DNA from: Marisa cornuarietis
Taxonomy: Eukaryota; Mollusca; Gastropoda; Architaenioglossa; Ampullariidae
Direction: 5' to 3'
DNA length: 64,000 bases
Assembly (NCBI GenBank): GCA_004794655.1
Contig: SMMW01000643.1
Location: 144,001 to 208,000 of the forward strand
Shown in pieces: positions 49,485 through 60,102 of this stretch. A program made the translations under genes and the position numbers. Numbering within the stretch: position 1 is the first letter of the stretch; every line of letters starts with the position of its first letter. The notes beneath the pieces were generated by a model that saw only the letters and a program-made list of their open reading frames with translations, was not told the origin of the DNA and made no database searches.

Positions 49485-49619
49485 CGGCCTCCATGCGCTG
49501 TTGCTGTCGGCTGCATTCATCCCTTCTTCATGCACTAAAGCGTCATAGTACGGCAAGGAGCTGTGTGCCAGTTTATCAGATAGCAAGAAGAAGCTATACG
49601 ATTCGATGGGCGAATCAAG
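49481..49619 (+). CDS. TRAP1: TRAP1 (mitochondrial HSP90) exon 1: mitochondrial presequence
   Basis: TRAP1 is the HSP90-family ATP-dependent chaperone of the mitochondrial matrix. This exon encodes residues 1-46. It begins MAASMRCCCRLHSSLL and is rich in Arg, Ser and Ala with no acidic residue, as expected of a cleavable matrix presequence. ARRSY (residues 35-39) is a plausible processing site, although a later site in exon 2 near CHLST would match the vertebrate protein better. The ATG lies in a good context (A at -3, G at +4). The exon ends CAATCAAG|GTAGAA, leaving one base of a split codon (phase 1). The exon alone is not diagnostic. Identity rests on its fit with exons 2 and 3. Confidence 0.85.
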
Positions 49620-49900
49620 GTAGAAATTTTCTCTATTTACTTTTCTTGACAAGGTATAGGAAACTTTCGCAGAAAGTCCTTGGCAAGGACTAATTGTCGT
49701 AGTCTCTAAAGGCACATTAACTTATTATTAGGGCTTTTTAAATATTTGACTTTACTAAGGCGAATGAATGATGTAGAAAATGTGTTTTCTCATTTAATTC
49801 CATTCTGTTTTTCTTAAGTTCTGAGAAATGTAAATGATATAAAGGTCTGCCATTTTACAAGGCGAATTAAAACTAAACCGTTTTGTTTTAGAGAATGCAA

Positions 49901-50062
49901 CAGGGGCGTAGGAACCAGGGGATGGGGGGAGGTAGCAAGGGGGGCGGCTGCCCCCCCCTCAAATAAGGATACTGAGAAGGCAAGAATGTGAGCATCGTCC
50001 CCTGTCAGCATGGAGTTTGCCACCCCCGTCCCCTCAAAGCTGAGCACCTTCCTACGCCACTG
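49901..50062. mobile_element. MITE-like element, family A copy 3, in TRAP1 intron 1
   Basis: Starts CAGGGGCGTAGGAACC and ends CTTCCTACGCCACTG. The interior has a GGGGGGCGGCTGCCCCCCCC palindrome, GGCAAGAATGTGAGCATCG and GAGTTTGCCACCCCC. It is the best preserved of the three copies in the window. Confidence 0.8.
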
Positions 50063-50241
50063 TGCGACAGTCTTCCTTGAAACTTTCGTTTAGATAGAAA
50101 ACTAATGTGTTTATTTCCCTCATTAACACAAATTCTAAAAATTATTCCTTGTTCCTGGAAGCGATGGAACATTCAAAGTGGTTGGTCGGGGTTTGTAAGA
50201 CTATAGTGTATACATTTTGTATTTGTGCCTGCCTTCCTATA

Positions 50242-50361
50242 CCGGTGATGCCCAACCTTTTTCGGCCTGGGGGCCATTTAAATTTATAAGTTTTGAGGGG
50301 CCGGATAGCACCGTGTCACGGGCCGGATATGGCCTGCAGGCCGTATGCTGGGCATCCCAGG
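50242..50361. mobile_element. hAT-type MITE in TRAP1 intron 1 (120 bp)
   Basis: The ends GGTGATGCCCAACCTTTTTC and GTATGCTGGGCATCCC are inverted repeats typical of short Charlie-like hAT derivatives. Flanking CCTATACC and GTATATAC suggest a decayed 8-bp target duplication. Confidence 0.7.
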
Positions 50362-50490
50362 TATATACATATGTTTGACTTAAAAAGAAAGTAGTATTGT
50401 CAGCTTAGCTAATTTTTCAGTTTTAAGACCTGTTTTACATTGATATTTATTGCTAGAACTACACCCAAACTTTGTTAATTTATTGACCAG

Positions 50491-50649
50491 CAGCTGCACA
50501 TATGCACCCTTCTGTTCTGGGCATCAGACAGCTGGCTGGAGCAGGCAAGCCACTTTTGAGTCAGTGCCATCTGAGCACAGAATCTGAGAGCACAGCGCAG
50601 GAAACAGAAGAGTATCACACAATAATAAAGAACACAGAACGAGGCAAAG
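50491..50649 (+). CDS. TRAP1: TRAP1 exon 2: presequence end and linker
   Basis: Encodes residues 47-99. With the phase-1 base from exon 1 it reads AAAHMHPSVLGIRQL, then LSQCHLSTESES and EEYHTIIKNTERGK. The last part matches, in position and character, the vertebrate TRAP1 stretch with 'EEPLHSIISSTES' just before the HSP90 N domain. The acceptor is tandem: CCAG at 50490 and CAG at 50493 are both usable and keep the frame, differing by one alanine. The exon ends GGCAAAG|GTAATG in phase 1. Confidence 0.9.
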
Positions 50650-50970
50650 GTAATGGATACCAACAACTACTATTCAGTCATAACAAAATATCCAAAGTAA
50701 TGTTTTAAATTACAAAGATCCTATGACATTCTTTGTTTTAGTATATCTTCTGTGTATTATTGTCAACTGAATTCTAGATTTGATCGTATTCTCTTTTAAC
50801 GGATCTCATTGCATCAGCAGGGGATTTAGCAGACCTGCAGACATATTTTCACTGATCATGCAGTCTGCGATTTTTGTTGTCACTTTTATTTGTGGGTTCT
50901 TCTGGTTTTTTTTTTTAAAATGCTTCCTACACGTTGAGCTTACTGCTTAGTATGGAATGATGCTATGCTG

Positions 50971-51130
50971 CCACTGTTCTGTTGGCCGTGATGTGGCCTT
51001 AGTTGCTGGCACAGCGTAAACACTAACAAACAAGCAATCCCACTGTTCTTTTCGCTGTAATATGGTCTTAGTTGCTGGCACAGCGTAAAACACTAATAAA
51101 CAAATGATCCCACTGTTCTGTACATTGTAA
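50971..51130 (+). repeat. SINE-tail-like sequence, ~69-bp tandem, 2.3 copies
   Basis: Units start CCACTGTTCT, contain 'TTAGTTGCTGGCACAGCGTA' and end in ACTAACAAACAAGC. The core resembles the 3' part of mollusc SINEs, where a TTAAACA/CAAACAAAC tail is common. Related segments lie at 13734-13778 and 59495-59560. Confidence 0.5.
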
Positions 51131-52690
51131 AGAGCTACTTGTGAAGTGGGCGATGCACTTTAGAAATATTATTTTACACAGTTGCTTTGCCATACTTTTT
51201 CACCCCTATTCATTGTCAAACCTTTTAAGCACCACCTCAATATCTTTCTCCCTTCCTCCTTGCGTGTTGGGTAGGGGGTGGGTGGGTGGGTGGAGAAGTG
51301 ATGGTGGTGATAAATGTTTTATGATGGATTTAGGGTTAACCCTAACCCTGTCTAGCCTTTTCAAAACCTTTATATCTTTCTCCTTACCTTCTTATTAGTT
51401 TGGGTGTAAGGAGCGATGGTGGTGGTAAATGTTTTATGATGTTAAACTTATTTAATAATAATAATAATAATCATAATAAAGGGATTTAATTAGCACTTTC
51501 CATAAATGCGATAGACTCATTTGCATTACTTCAGAATGATATTATCATTTATAAATGGCATTGAGCATTTTGGGCTCATTTGAATGACTTTGGAGTAAGA
51601 TCATTGACGATGAATGGTACTGAAAATCATAGGCTTATTTGCATGACTTTCACACCAAACAATCTGATGTCTGTATTTGCCCATGATGTCAGCAAATACC
51701 CAGATGAACTTATATGAAATTGTTGTGATTTAAACAAAATATGTATATAAATAACTAAACCCAATAGAATTTGACACACATATAAATAATTGTTGAAATC
51801 CCTTTAGTAGATCAAGATAAAGAAATATTTGTCAAAATATCTGTGAATAGAACAAGGTACACAATAATTGTCAAAATCCCTTATTTAGAACAAGATATTC
51901 ATATAAATATTTGTCTGAATCCCATTAACTAGAAAAGACATATACTTAAGGAAGCAGAACATGATCTCAGATAAATATTTTTCCAAATTTCTGTGAATAG
52001 AAAAAATCCCATATAAGCATTTGTCCAAACCTCCGTGAATAGAACAAGAAAATGAATTAGAGCAGAGTGGATGCTGATATACAGCTGCCTATGCAAACAC
52101 GATGCTGGCAGCTTCACAACTGCTTGAAAAGTTGAAACATGACAAGGTTTATGATTGCATACGGGCATATTTGCTTCACTGTTTTTGTTCCGTTCTACTT
52201 GGCATTTTTTGGCAGCCTGGCAGAACTGCCTAGGTGTGCTGGCAACTTGCAGCACCTTGGACAAAGTTTATCTTGCATGGGGGGAGTGGGAGGGGGAGGC
52301 CTTGATTGACCATTCCTAAGGGGCTTGTGATTGACAGCAGGCAAAAAACAAGACTTTCCTATAAATCGTGTCAAGAATAGGAATTTGGTGGATAGTGTAA
52401 CCAAATATCTGGCCACCATTAGTATATTCTAATACAAAGTAAACAAATCAGTGGACACATTCAGAGTAGATGCACTGCCAGCTGATGGCTGCAAAAATGT
52501 GTGGGCAGTGTTTCATGGTCAGGGTTTGGCCTTCCAGAGAACATTCTTAGTAACTCCGATGGTATGATGTTACATGGGTCAAGATTATTCTCAGCATATC
52601 TGATAGTCTAATGTAATGGTCAAGATTGGAAAATGGACATCTGTCAAGACCAGTGTTTGTGTGCCTCCAGTCATGTATTTTAAGAATATG
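51131..52690. other. Intronic stretch with degenerate short tandem repeats
   Basis: An AATAATAAT run lies at 51451-51468. From about 51780 to 52040 there are diverged repeats with a 'TTGTC.AAAT..CTGTGAATAGAACAAG' theme at roughly 60-bp spacing. No gene is recognised. Confidence 0.55.
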
Positions 52691-52729
52691 TTCTCTGTTA
52701 ATCGCAAGGAAAATGCTCTTAAAAACCAG

Positions 52730-54606
52730 TGGCACTTGCAGGCGTTGATGAGTGTGATCTTCCCAACCTGCTTAATTCTTTTTGTGCCCGCTTTAAGAAA
52801 CATGACTTCTCTCTCAACGTTTCCACACTAAAACAGTCTCTGGTCCCTGAGCATGGGTTGGTGATTGCACAGTCCTCTGTCAAAGATCTCTTGAGGCGAG
52901 TAAATGTTAACAAGGCTCCGGGTCCAGATGGGATCTGCGGACGCTTCCCCCATCACCGCGCCGAACAACTTAGCGGGAGTTTTACAAAATCTATTCCAGT
53001 CTAGATTCTAGTCATATTCCTGATATTTGGAAACTTTCGCACATTGTGCCTGTCCCATACATCACTAGGCCCAGTCAACCCAACGACTTCAGACCAGTGG
53101 CTCTTACCTCACTCATCATGAAATCACGAGAAAATCGTAAGAAGTGAGGTTATGACTGCTGTTGATCAATATCTTGACCCACTGCAGTTTGCCTGTAGAG
53201 CTGGAAGAGGTGTCGATGATGCTAAGCTGTTTATACTAAATACGCTGTACAAACACCTGGAGAAACCTAAAGCTCATGCCAGGCTTCTCTTTGCTGATTT
53301 TTCTTCTGCTTTTAACACTGTGCAACCTCACTTGTTAGCAGAGAGTCTAGTTTCATCTTCCATCTCTCCAACCAACTAACTCTCTGGATTCTGGACTTTT
53401 TAACAAACAGGCAGCAGAGAGTTTCTGTTAATGGTCTTCTCTCAGACCCTGTTGTCACCTGTACAGGTTCCCCTCAAGGCTGCTGTTTGTCTCCACTACT
53501 GTTCATACTCTATACTAACAGTTGTAGAAGCACTACTGATAGGAGCTTTCTGATAAAATTTGCTGATGACTCTGTCCTCCTGTCACTTTTGTATGATAAT
53601 GAACATGTTCACAGTGGCGCTCTTCCTGACTTTTTCTGCTGGTGTGACGAACACTTCCTTGTCTTGAATGCCTCTAAGACTAAGGAAATGATCTTTGACT
53701 TTCGGGTGAACAAGCCTGAGACAGTCATCAGTACTATTCATGATGATACCATCGAGGTAGTCGACTCTTACAAATATTTAGGTACCATCTTCGATAACAA
53801 GCTTAAATGAGACATTGACACTGACATGATCCTCTGTAAGAGTCAACAACGCCTGTACCTCCTACAGAAACTCAAATCTTTCTCTGTCAGCTCTGTCATC
53901 CTCACTCGGTTCTATCAGTCCTTCATTGAAAGTCTCATCACTTTTTCTTTCACCTCCTGGTTCCACAGCCTCTCCCTTGGGAACAGGAATAGTCTGGTCT
54001 CCCTTGTTAACATCTGTTCCAAGATCACCGGAATCAGGCAGAGGGACTTGGCAGCTTTCTGTCATCAGCAAATCCATAGGAAGGCCTCCCGTATCCTCTC
54101 TATTTCTGATCATGTGTTGACATGTGAGTTGTCACTCTTGTCATCCTCTCTATTTCTGATCATGTGTTGACATGTGAGTTTTCACTCTTGTCATCCTCTC
54201 TATTTCTGATCATGTGTTGACATGTGAGTTCTCAGTCTTGTCATCCTCTCTATTTCTGATCATGTGTTGACATGTGAGTTTTCACACTTGTCATCTTCTC
54301 TATTTCTGATCATGTGTTGACATGTGAGTTGTCACTCTTGTCATCCTCTCTATTTCTGACCATGTGTTGACATGTGAGTTGTCACTCTTGTCATCCTCTC
54401 TATTTCTGATCATGTGTTGACATGTGAGTTCTCAGTCTTGTCATCCTCTCTATTTCTGACCATGTGTTGACATGTGAGTTCTCAGTCTTGCAGTCTGGCT
54501 GTAGGTACGCGATGCCTATATGCAAAACCAGTTGCCACCGCAATTTATTCATTCCACGTGCCATTCATCTGATCAATTCTACTGGCCGTGAACTCGTACT
54601 AGCCTG
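52730..54606 (+). pseudogene. L2-like reverse-transcriptase pseudogene
   Basis: Motifs occur in order across frames: VNKAPGPDGI (about 52908), LDPLQFACRAGRGVDDA (53175), ARLLFADFSSAFNTVQPHLL with the first catalytic Asp (53280), TCTGSPQGCCLSPLLF (53460), FLIKFADDSVLL with the catalytic pair (53550), FLVLNASKTKEMIFDFR (53650) and VDSYKYLGTIFDNKLK (53760). The thumb region LTRFYQSFIESLITFSF (53910) and the C-terminal SRILSISDHVLTCE follow. After the 50-bp repeats, CRYAMPICKTSCHRNLFIP leads to a stop at about 54605. A TGA follows NKLK, and other frame breaks lie at about 52945, 53145 and 53375. Confidence 0.9.
54093..54492. repeat. 50-bp minisatellite inside the L2 coding region, eight units
   Basis: Unit contains 'TCATCCTCTCTATTTCTGAT', CATGTGTTGACATGTGAG and TTNTCANTCTTG. 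The first unit continues seamlessly from RT coding sequence (SRILSISDHVLTCE) and the last continues into the next coding block (CRYAMPICKTS). The array is therefore an expansion of a single exonic 50-mer. Confidence 0.95.
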
Positions 54607-54831
54607 AGGTGACCTAAGGTCACCACTATATCCACTATATCTACTGTTGCTGGGAATGTGTGTGTGTGTGTGCGTGCATGCATGCAAGAGACAGAAAAAA
54701 ATTATTTCAACATGTATACATTATCTCCTTTTATATCATGTATATGTATGTATTATCTCTTTAGATCATGTATGTATTACTGCTAGTGCGAGCTCTATTT
54801 GGAATTGCCCTTGAGGATAAATAAAGTGGTA

Positions 54832-56685
54832 TGCTCGACTGGAAAATGTAATTTTTCATACACTTCTTTTTCTAGCACTATGTTTTTAACAGCCAAGAGA
54901 TAGCCCATTCTTTAGTAGATGCATCTTTGACCTTTGTATGCCAGCCCTATTGTTTACCTCCCTTTATTTGACTATATATATATATATACTTAAATTACTT
55001 CTGTTAGATTACAAAATGTAAATGTCTGCATCTCAATTGTCTACCTCTGTTCAGTCATGGGCACAAACCTTTGCTGAATAAAGAAGTCTGAAGTCAATGA
55101 TATTGTGGTTGTTAAGTGTTAGCTTTTTGTGGGAGTGATATCTTTCTCCCCACTCTCTCTCTCTGTAACACTGGGATGGGTGTGGCCTTTGCTCTCTCTA
55201 TATGACATAAGGCATTTAGGTTTTAGGTCTTTGTGAGCGTGATATCCTTCTCTGTCTCTCTCTCTGTATACATAAAACATTGGAGAGTGAGATGTTAGCT
55301 CTTTGTGAAAGTGATATCCGCTTGTCCACACATATATATATATATATAACATTGAGGAGTGAGGTGTTAGTTTTTTGCGAGAGAGAGAGGGTGTTTTCTT
55401 TTTTCTGTCTCTCTCTCTCTTTATAGTGTTATGTATCCATTTAACAGCTGGTTGAACTGGTGGACATTGTTCTGCTGTATAGGTCCTGATCCTAGTCTTG
55501 ACTTCCTTTTGTCAGTTTAAAATTGTCTGGTCACTCCTGTAATACAGAAGGTGTGTACCACAATGTCTTATTGCCAGTTGCTATATGTTTAACCCTTGAC
55601 TTACTTTTGTCAGTTTCAAATTGACTGGTCACTACTGTAATACAGATGGTGTGTATCACAATGTTTCATTGCTAATTGCTAGGTGTCTAACCCTGTTGGT
55701 CTACTTACAAGTGATCTTTTATCTGCTTAACAAAATTAAAATGATATCATTTTTCCAATTACAAAATTAGCTGTGCGCCTGTATTGTACAAGTCTCCCAG
55801 TCTAAGGGAAGCAACCCTGACATTATTTGAATGTTCAGGAATAGTCTGTTTTCAGTCTACTATTATGCTTTGCTTTTTATGTAGTTGATTTTATTAGATA
55901 TAATGAGTCTAGCTGCTAGCAGTCTGTAGTGTAATACCTGTGGTCAAATGACTGTACTTAAAAACTCTTGACATTAGATGAAATATCAAACTAATCCTAA
56001 AACAGGCGGTGTATGTATATATGGCATCCTTCATTATGTGATGGGTTTAGCACTTTGGAAGTCATATTGACTTATTACTAATAGATTTATGAGGAGGACT
56101 TGTGGGCACTGGGACCTTCATAAAGAAAGCAAATAATGCTCAAGCTTTTCACATCTGTTCTATGTGGCACTTACATAGCAAATGAACCGACTTAGCCGGC
56201 AGCAGTGTTAGTAGTTTAGACAGGAGAGGTAAGACCTTCAGATGAAGGGTAACAGTACAGCAGTCTTGTAGAGTGTAGTTTGTTGAGATTTTACAGTAAC
56301 AATACTTGAATGACCTACGTAGCTGCCAGCAATGTCAATAGTTTAGACAGACAGGAGAGGTAAGGGTAACAGTACAGCCGTTTTATAGATAGTAGTTTGT
56401 TCAGATTTTACAGTAGCAATACTTTAATGAGCTTTGCAAAATTATGAAAGTAGGTTACGAGACAGAGATTAAAGTTTATCTAAACAATAAAATATTCAAA
56501 CATAAAGTGCCAAACAATGAAATATTTTGTTAGAATATACATCATACTTCAAATATTACTTACTATTATACTGTAGCTGGTCTGATCTGCTTTTTATAAG
56601 ACTAACTACACACTGCAGCCAGACCATCAGTTATTTGCAGACCCTAAAAGCCAGAGTGCCTATCAGTCCATTTATCTTTGTTGTT
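54832..56685. other. Intronic stretch with two-copy tandem duplications
   Basis: Pairs of diverged direct repeats: about 90-110 bp around 55125-55390 (TGTTAGCTTTTTGTGGGAGTG theme), about 110 bp at 55500-55690 (CTTTTGTCAGTTTAAAATTG theme), and about 120 bp at 56200-56435 (TAGTTTAGACAGGAGAGGTAAG theme). A TA run lies at 54976-54988. No gene is recognised. Confidence 0.6.
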
Positions 56686-56689
56686 CCAT

Positions 56690-57620
56690 GAAGATGTTGG
56701 AAGTTCCCAAGGAGAATTTTCCACTGCGATTCTAGCTCTTACTCATTGGGTGTGCTGTCTAGTCTACTACCTCGCATTGTATTCTATTTTCCCTTCCATC
56801 TGTTACACACCCACACTTTAACGACTTTGGAATGCACAAAAGACCCTGATTTCTTCAAAAGTGTGTTCTCTTTGGTGTTTCATTCAGCTCCATATTGAAT
56901 GGCTTCTCTCTTTCATCATGTTTGCTCTGTGCTGCTTCATTTTCTATTTTACTGTGCACTGGATGGCACAAGTTTTATTCTCCCAAGGAATATATATTTA
57001 TTTTGTTCATATGACTGGAATAAATATACAATGTGCTGAGTTACACACACAAAGAGGTATGTAAATTTAAAATGGATTTATTTACACATGCAAACCAATG
57101 CCATCCTACTCTATTCATAACTAATTCCTACACCACTAATATATATCACCTACCTCTTCTAATGTCTAATTCTACTTAAGTTACTAAGAACTAAGGGGAG
57201 AGAAAAGGGATTTCAGGATACGTGAGCCACTTGACAGCAGACCAGAACACCTACAGTATCCAGTGGTACTTCTCTGAGGTACCTGAGCCACTTGACAGTC
57301 GACCAGAATACCTGCATGGTGTAAAGGTACTTCTCCCACACCGGAAATGAGGAAAAGGGAAGGAATGATTGCATGCTGTGGTGAACGAGTGCAGAAACTG
57401 CATTTATTTTACCCGCTATTTACACTCAGAAACGTGGGTGCTACATCACCTGTTCCAGGGTCACTTGTCTTGCTCATGTGGAGACAGCACAGCTGGCTGG
57501 TCAAGGGATGGGAGAGGGGTGCAGGATGGAGAGAACAAAGTACTGTCAGTGTTACTCGCTGCTTCAAACAAGCACTCTCACTACAATATCGTCATTTAAG
57601 TTTAGGTACAAATCCATGTC
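56690..57620 (+). repeat. Unclassified ~0.9-kb dispersed repeat, copy 2
   Basis: Counterpart of 12104-12990, matching in order of blocks but diverged by many small insertions and deletions. It lies in TRAP1 intron 2. Copy 2 contains two tandem 'GAGCCACTTGACAG' blocks, at about 57224 and 57286. Confidence 0.6.
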
Positions 57621-57985
57621 AAAACTGAGTAAACAGCAACAGTCTTAAACATGGCTCTTGACCAACCAACTTATTGCCTGCTTTCAAATATAACAAAATA
57701 TGTGATTGGTTGAGTATTTTCCCTCAAGTAATTCCAAGTAAAACAATCCCTGAAGAAGCCAACAGTTTCTTCTCTTATGTATTCGTTTATTTATGTACAT
57801 TGGCCATATCAGCTGCATTGGGAAGGTTGAGGGGGGGGGGGCAGACCACAGGGTCTTACTTGGTCTGTAACATGGACTGTCCCACTAAGCTAGACTATGC
57901 CTCTTGTATAAGATAGGACTCTTGAGAAGAGGCATAGTCTTGATCCTGTTCATCATTATGGGCTCCTTTCACCCCACTCATGTAC
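57621..57985. other. Intronic stretch, no feature recognised
   Basis: A poly-G run at 57832-57841. The 80- and 93-codon frames here show no domain. Confidence 0.4.
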
Positions 57986-57989
57986 AAAG

Positions 57990-58950
57990 TTTGTCTGCAG
58001 ATGCTGGGGAATCCCCACTTTCTCTTTGAAGTCTGGAACTTACGCTGTCATATATCTGTCATCAAAAAGTTCACCCTGGAAACCCTTCTTACCATGCTGT
58101 TTTTTTCAATCTTCAGTATGCTGCCATGTAAGCCATTCATTCTAAGGACCCCATTTACAAGCAGCTGCTGGAGTGGATGTTTGACAGGTAGAGCCTCTTT
58201 CTCTCCTGCCAGCTCCTTCTTGGACTCTTCCTGTTCCTGAGATTTGTCTTGACCTTACAATTAAAAAAGGTGACCTCATTTTTCTCCAATGCCTGCAGGA
58301 AACTCTTTCTATGCTGAATTCTGTTCTGCCTTTATGAATGGCTCCAAAGTTCCATATAGTTGAACTGTAGCTGGGACAGCAGTTCCATCCTCCCAGCCAC
58401 AACAGGCATCCTCAGCTCATCTTGCAGATGGCTGCTTCATCTTTGTGGAACTTTACCCCATCTTGTTAGCCTTGCAGCGTGTTCACCGGTCTTCAGAGCA
58501 GATCTTCTTATTTCAGACTTGCTATCTGCTCTTCAAGCTCTTCTTTCCAGTTGTTTTGACCCTCTTCTTATGGTGCAGCTTTATACTATCAGACTCACTA
58601 TCTGCTCTCCAAGCTCTTCTTTCCAGTTGTTTTGACCACCCTCTCATGGTTCAGCTCCATACCATTCATGTGGCTCTTCTTTGTCATAACAAGGACATTG
58701 TCATCATTTGGGCCCCGGGCCATGCTGGCATCCCAGCCAGTGCTTAAGTGAAGCAGGCTGCCAAGGCCACATGCCAGTCTCCGGATCAATTTCAGTCACT
58801 AATGTCAGCCAGTTGTATGTCTATCTTTACGGCCCATGTTTACTCCATGGCAAGGCCACTGAGATACTCTGGGCCATAATTTGCATGCCACCCTTCCCTG
58901 TCTTTCTGGTCACCCACCTCCAGGCCGTACTATGTGGCAGGAAGGAGTAA
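57990..58950 (+). pseudogene. Non-LTR retrotransposon remnant with RNase H domain
   Basis: The RNase H signature is readable in shifting frames: NGSKVPYS followed by AGTAVPSSQPQ (about 58330-58400), DGCFIFVELYPILLALQRV (58430), SDSLSALQALLSS (58590) and IIWAPGHAGIP (58700), followed by KQAAKATCQSP. In functional elements these carry the catalytic acidic residues and the 'W.PGH.GI.GNE.AD' motif. Here the tail of that motif is broken by a stop. Upstream text at 57990-58130 fits the end of an RT domain (VWNLRCHISVIKKFTLETL). A 72-bp segment is duplicated in tandem, so SALQALLSSCFD appears twice. Elements with RNase H belong to the I/Nimb or related clades; which one is not decided. Confidence 0.72.
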
Positions 58951-59145
58951 TACATAGCAGACTTATTGTTGTTTTTCTTTTAGCTAGTTATAATGTTAGC
59001 AGTGTTGTTATTGTATCACCAGGATGTCAGGGTTAGTGGCATTGTTATTGTATCACTTGGATGTCTTTTTGTTGGTTGTAATGTTAGGGGCATTGTTATT
59101 GCATCATCTGGATGTCTTCTTTGTCACCCTTTAAGTGTAATATAT
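58951..59145. repeat. ~55-70 bp degenerate tandem repeat
   Basis: 'GGCATTGTTATTGTATCA' and similar phrases (AGTGTTGTTATTGTATCA, GGCATTGTTATTGCATCA) recur three times with CAGGATGTC or TGGATGTCTT following. Confidence 0.6.
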
Positions 59146-59481
59146 AGTGTTTCCCCCAAAATAAAACCAAGTCTTATATTAATTTTTGTTCCAAAAGAAG
59201 TATTAGAGCATATTTTCAGGGGACATCTTTTTTTAGGTACAAAAATCTATATTCTAATACAGTCATGTCATCATCTTTTACATCATCAAAACTCATTACA
59301 TTTTGTAATTTATATATTAATATAATTACTTTATAATTCAATACATCCATCATGTTTTCAATGGGTAAATGAAATCCATCCATCTAGCTGGCGGTCTTAA
59401 CTAGGGCTTTTATATGAGGCAGGGCTTATATCAGGAGCATCCTGAAAAATCAGTCTAGGGCTTATTTTCAGGGAAACATGG
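59146..59481. mobile_element. MITE-like element with GTGTTTCCCC ends (~335 bp)
   Basis: Starts AGTGTTTCCCCCAAAATAAA and ends GGGCTTATTTTCAGGGAAAC then ATGGT, imperfect inverted repeats of about 25 bp. Subterminal GTCTTATATTAATTTTTG and CTTATATCAGGAGCATCC are also partly mirrored. Elements with these ends are common in animal genomes. No coding capacity. Confidence 0.65.
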
Positions 59482-59494
59482 TCACTATCTCTTA

Positions 59495-59560
59495 CCATGA
59501 TATAGCCTTAGTAGCTGGAATAACCATCCCTCATTAATTATATACAGTGGTCAATATCCT
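59495..59560 (+). repeat. SINE-tail-like segment
   Basis: ATGATATAGCCTTAGTAGC then TGGAATAACC resembles the core at 50971-51130 (TGTGGCCTTAGTTGC then TGGC). Short and diverged. Confidence 0.35.
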
Positions 59561-59899
59561 CTTTTACTTCTCTGTTTGTGCTAAAACATATGGAGCATCC
59601 CCAACCCTCACACACACACACACACACAACCTTTTTCCACACATTCTTCATATATAGAGCTTTTTGTGTTTCTTGTTGTTTTCTATTCTTCCTTCAGTAT
59701 TTTGTGTCCAGAGCCTTTACCTCCTCCCTTTCCTGTTATTTCAAGATGCACAACTGCCTTCTTTTCTGTATGTAATCTTCCTCCTGCTGTGTTCACTTTA
59801 TACAAAGGGACACATCTTCTTTTAGTCTCCACCTGTCGTATATCACCCCCAATCCATTTCATTTTAGGTTATTTGCGTATAGCTCTGCCAGGTCCGTTT

Positions 59900-60102
59900 G
59901 ATTCATGCACTGTAGCAGTTTTGTGTGACTAAAAGTTGTGAAGCATGCACTATAGCAGTTTTGTGTGACTAAAAGTTGTGAAGCATGCACTATAGCAGTC
60001 TTGTGTGACTAAAAGTTGTGAAGCATGCACTATAGCAGTCTTGTGTGACTAAAAGTTGTTAAGCATGCACTATAGCAGTCTTGTGTGACTGAAAGTTGTG
60101 GA
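59900..60102. repeat. 40-bp minisatellite, five units
   Basis: Unit contains 'CATGCACTATAGCAGTTTTG' then TGTGACTAAAAGTTGTGAAG. Very regular; the first unit reads TCATGCACTGTAGCAG. Confidence 0.96.

Larger units (their letters stand above)
49620..50490 (+). other. TRAP1: TRAP1 intron 1 (871 bp)
   Basis: GTAGAA donor and TTATTGACCAG acceptor. Contains a family A MITE and a hAT-type MITE. Confidence 0.8.
52730..54831 (+). mobile_element. L2/CR1-like non-LTR retrotransposon, 5'-truncated
   Basis: Runs in the same direction as TRAP1. A reverse transcriptase region is followed by a short 3' UTR ending GAATTGCCCTTGAGG then ATAAATAAAGTGGTAT. This matches the tail style of L2/CR1 elements (AATTCCC..GGG..AATAAAGT). 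The 5' part, including the endonuclease, is absent. The C-terminal coding segment has been expanded into a 50-bp minisatellite. Several stops and frameshifts show it is inactive. Confidence 0.88.
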
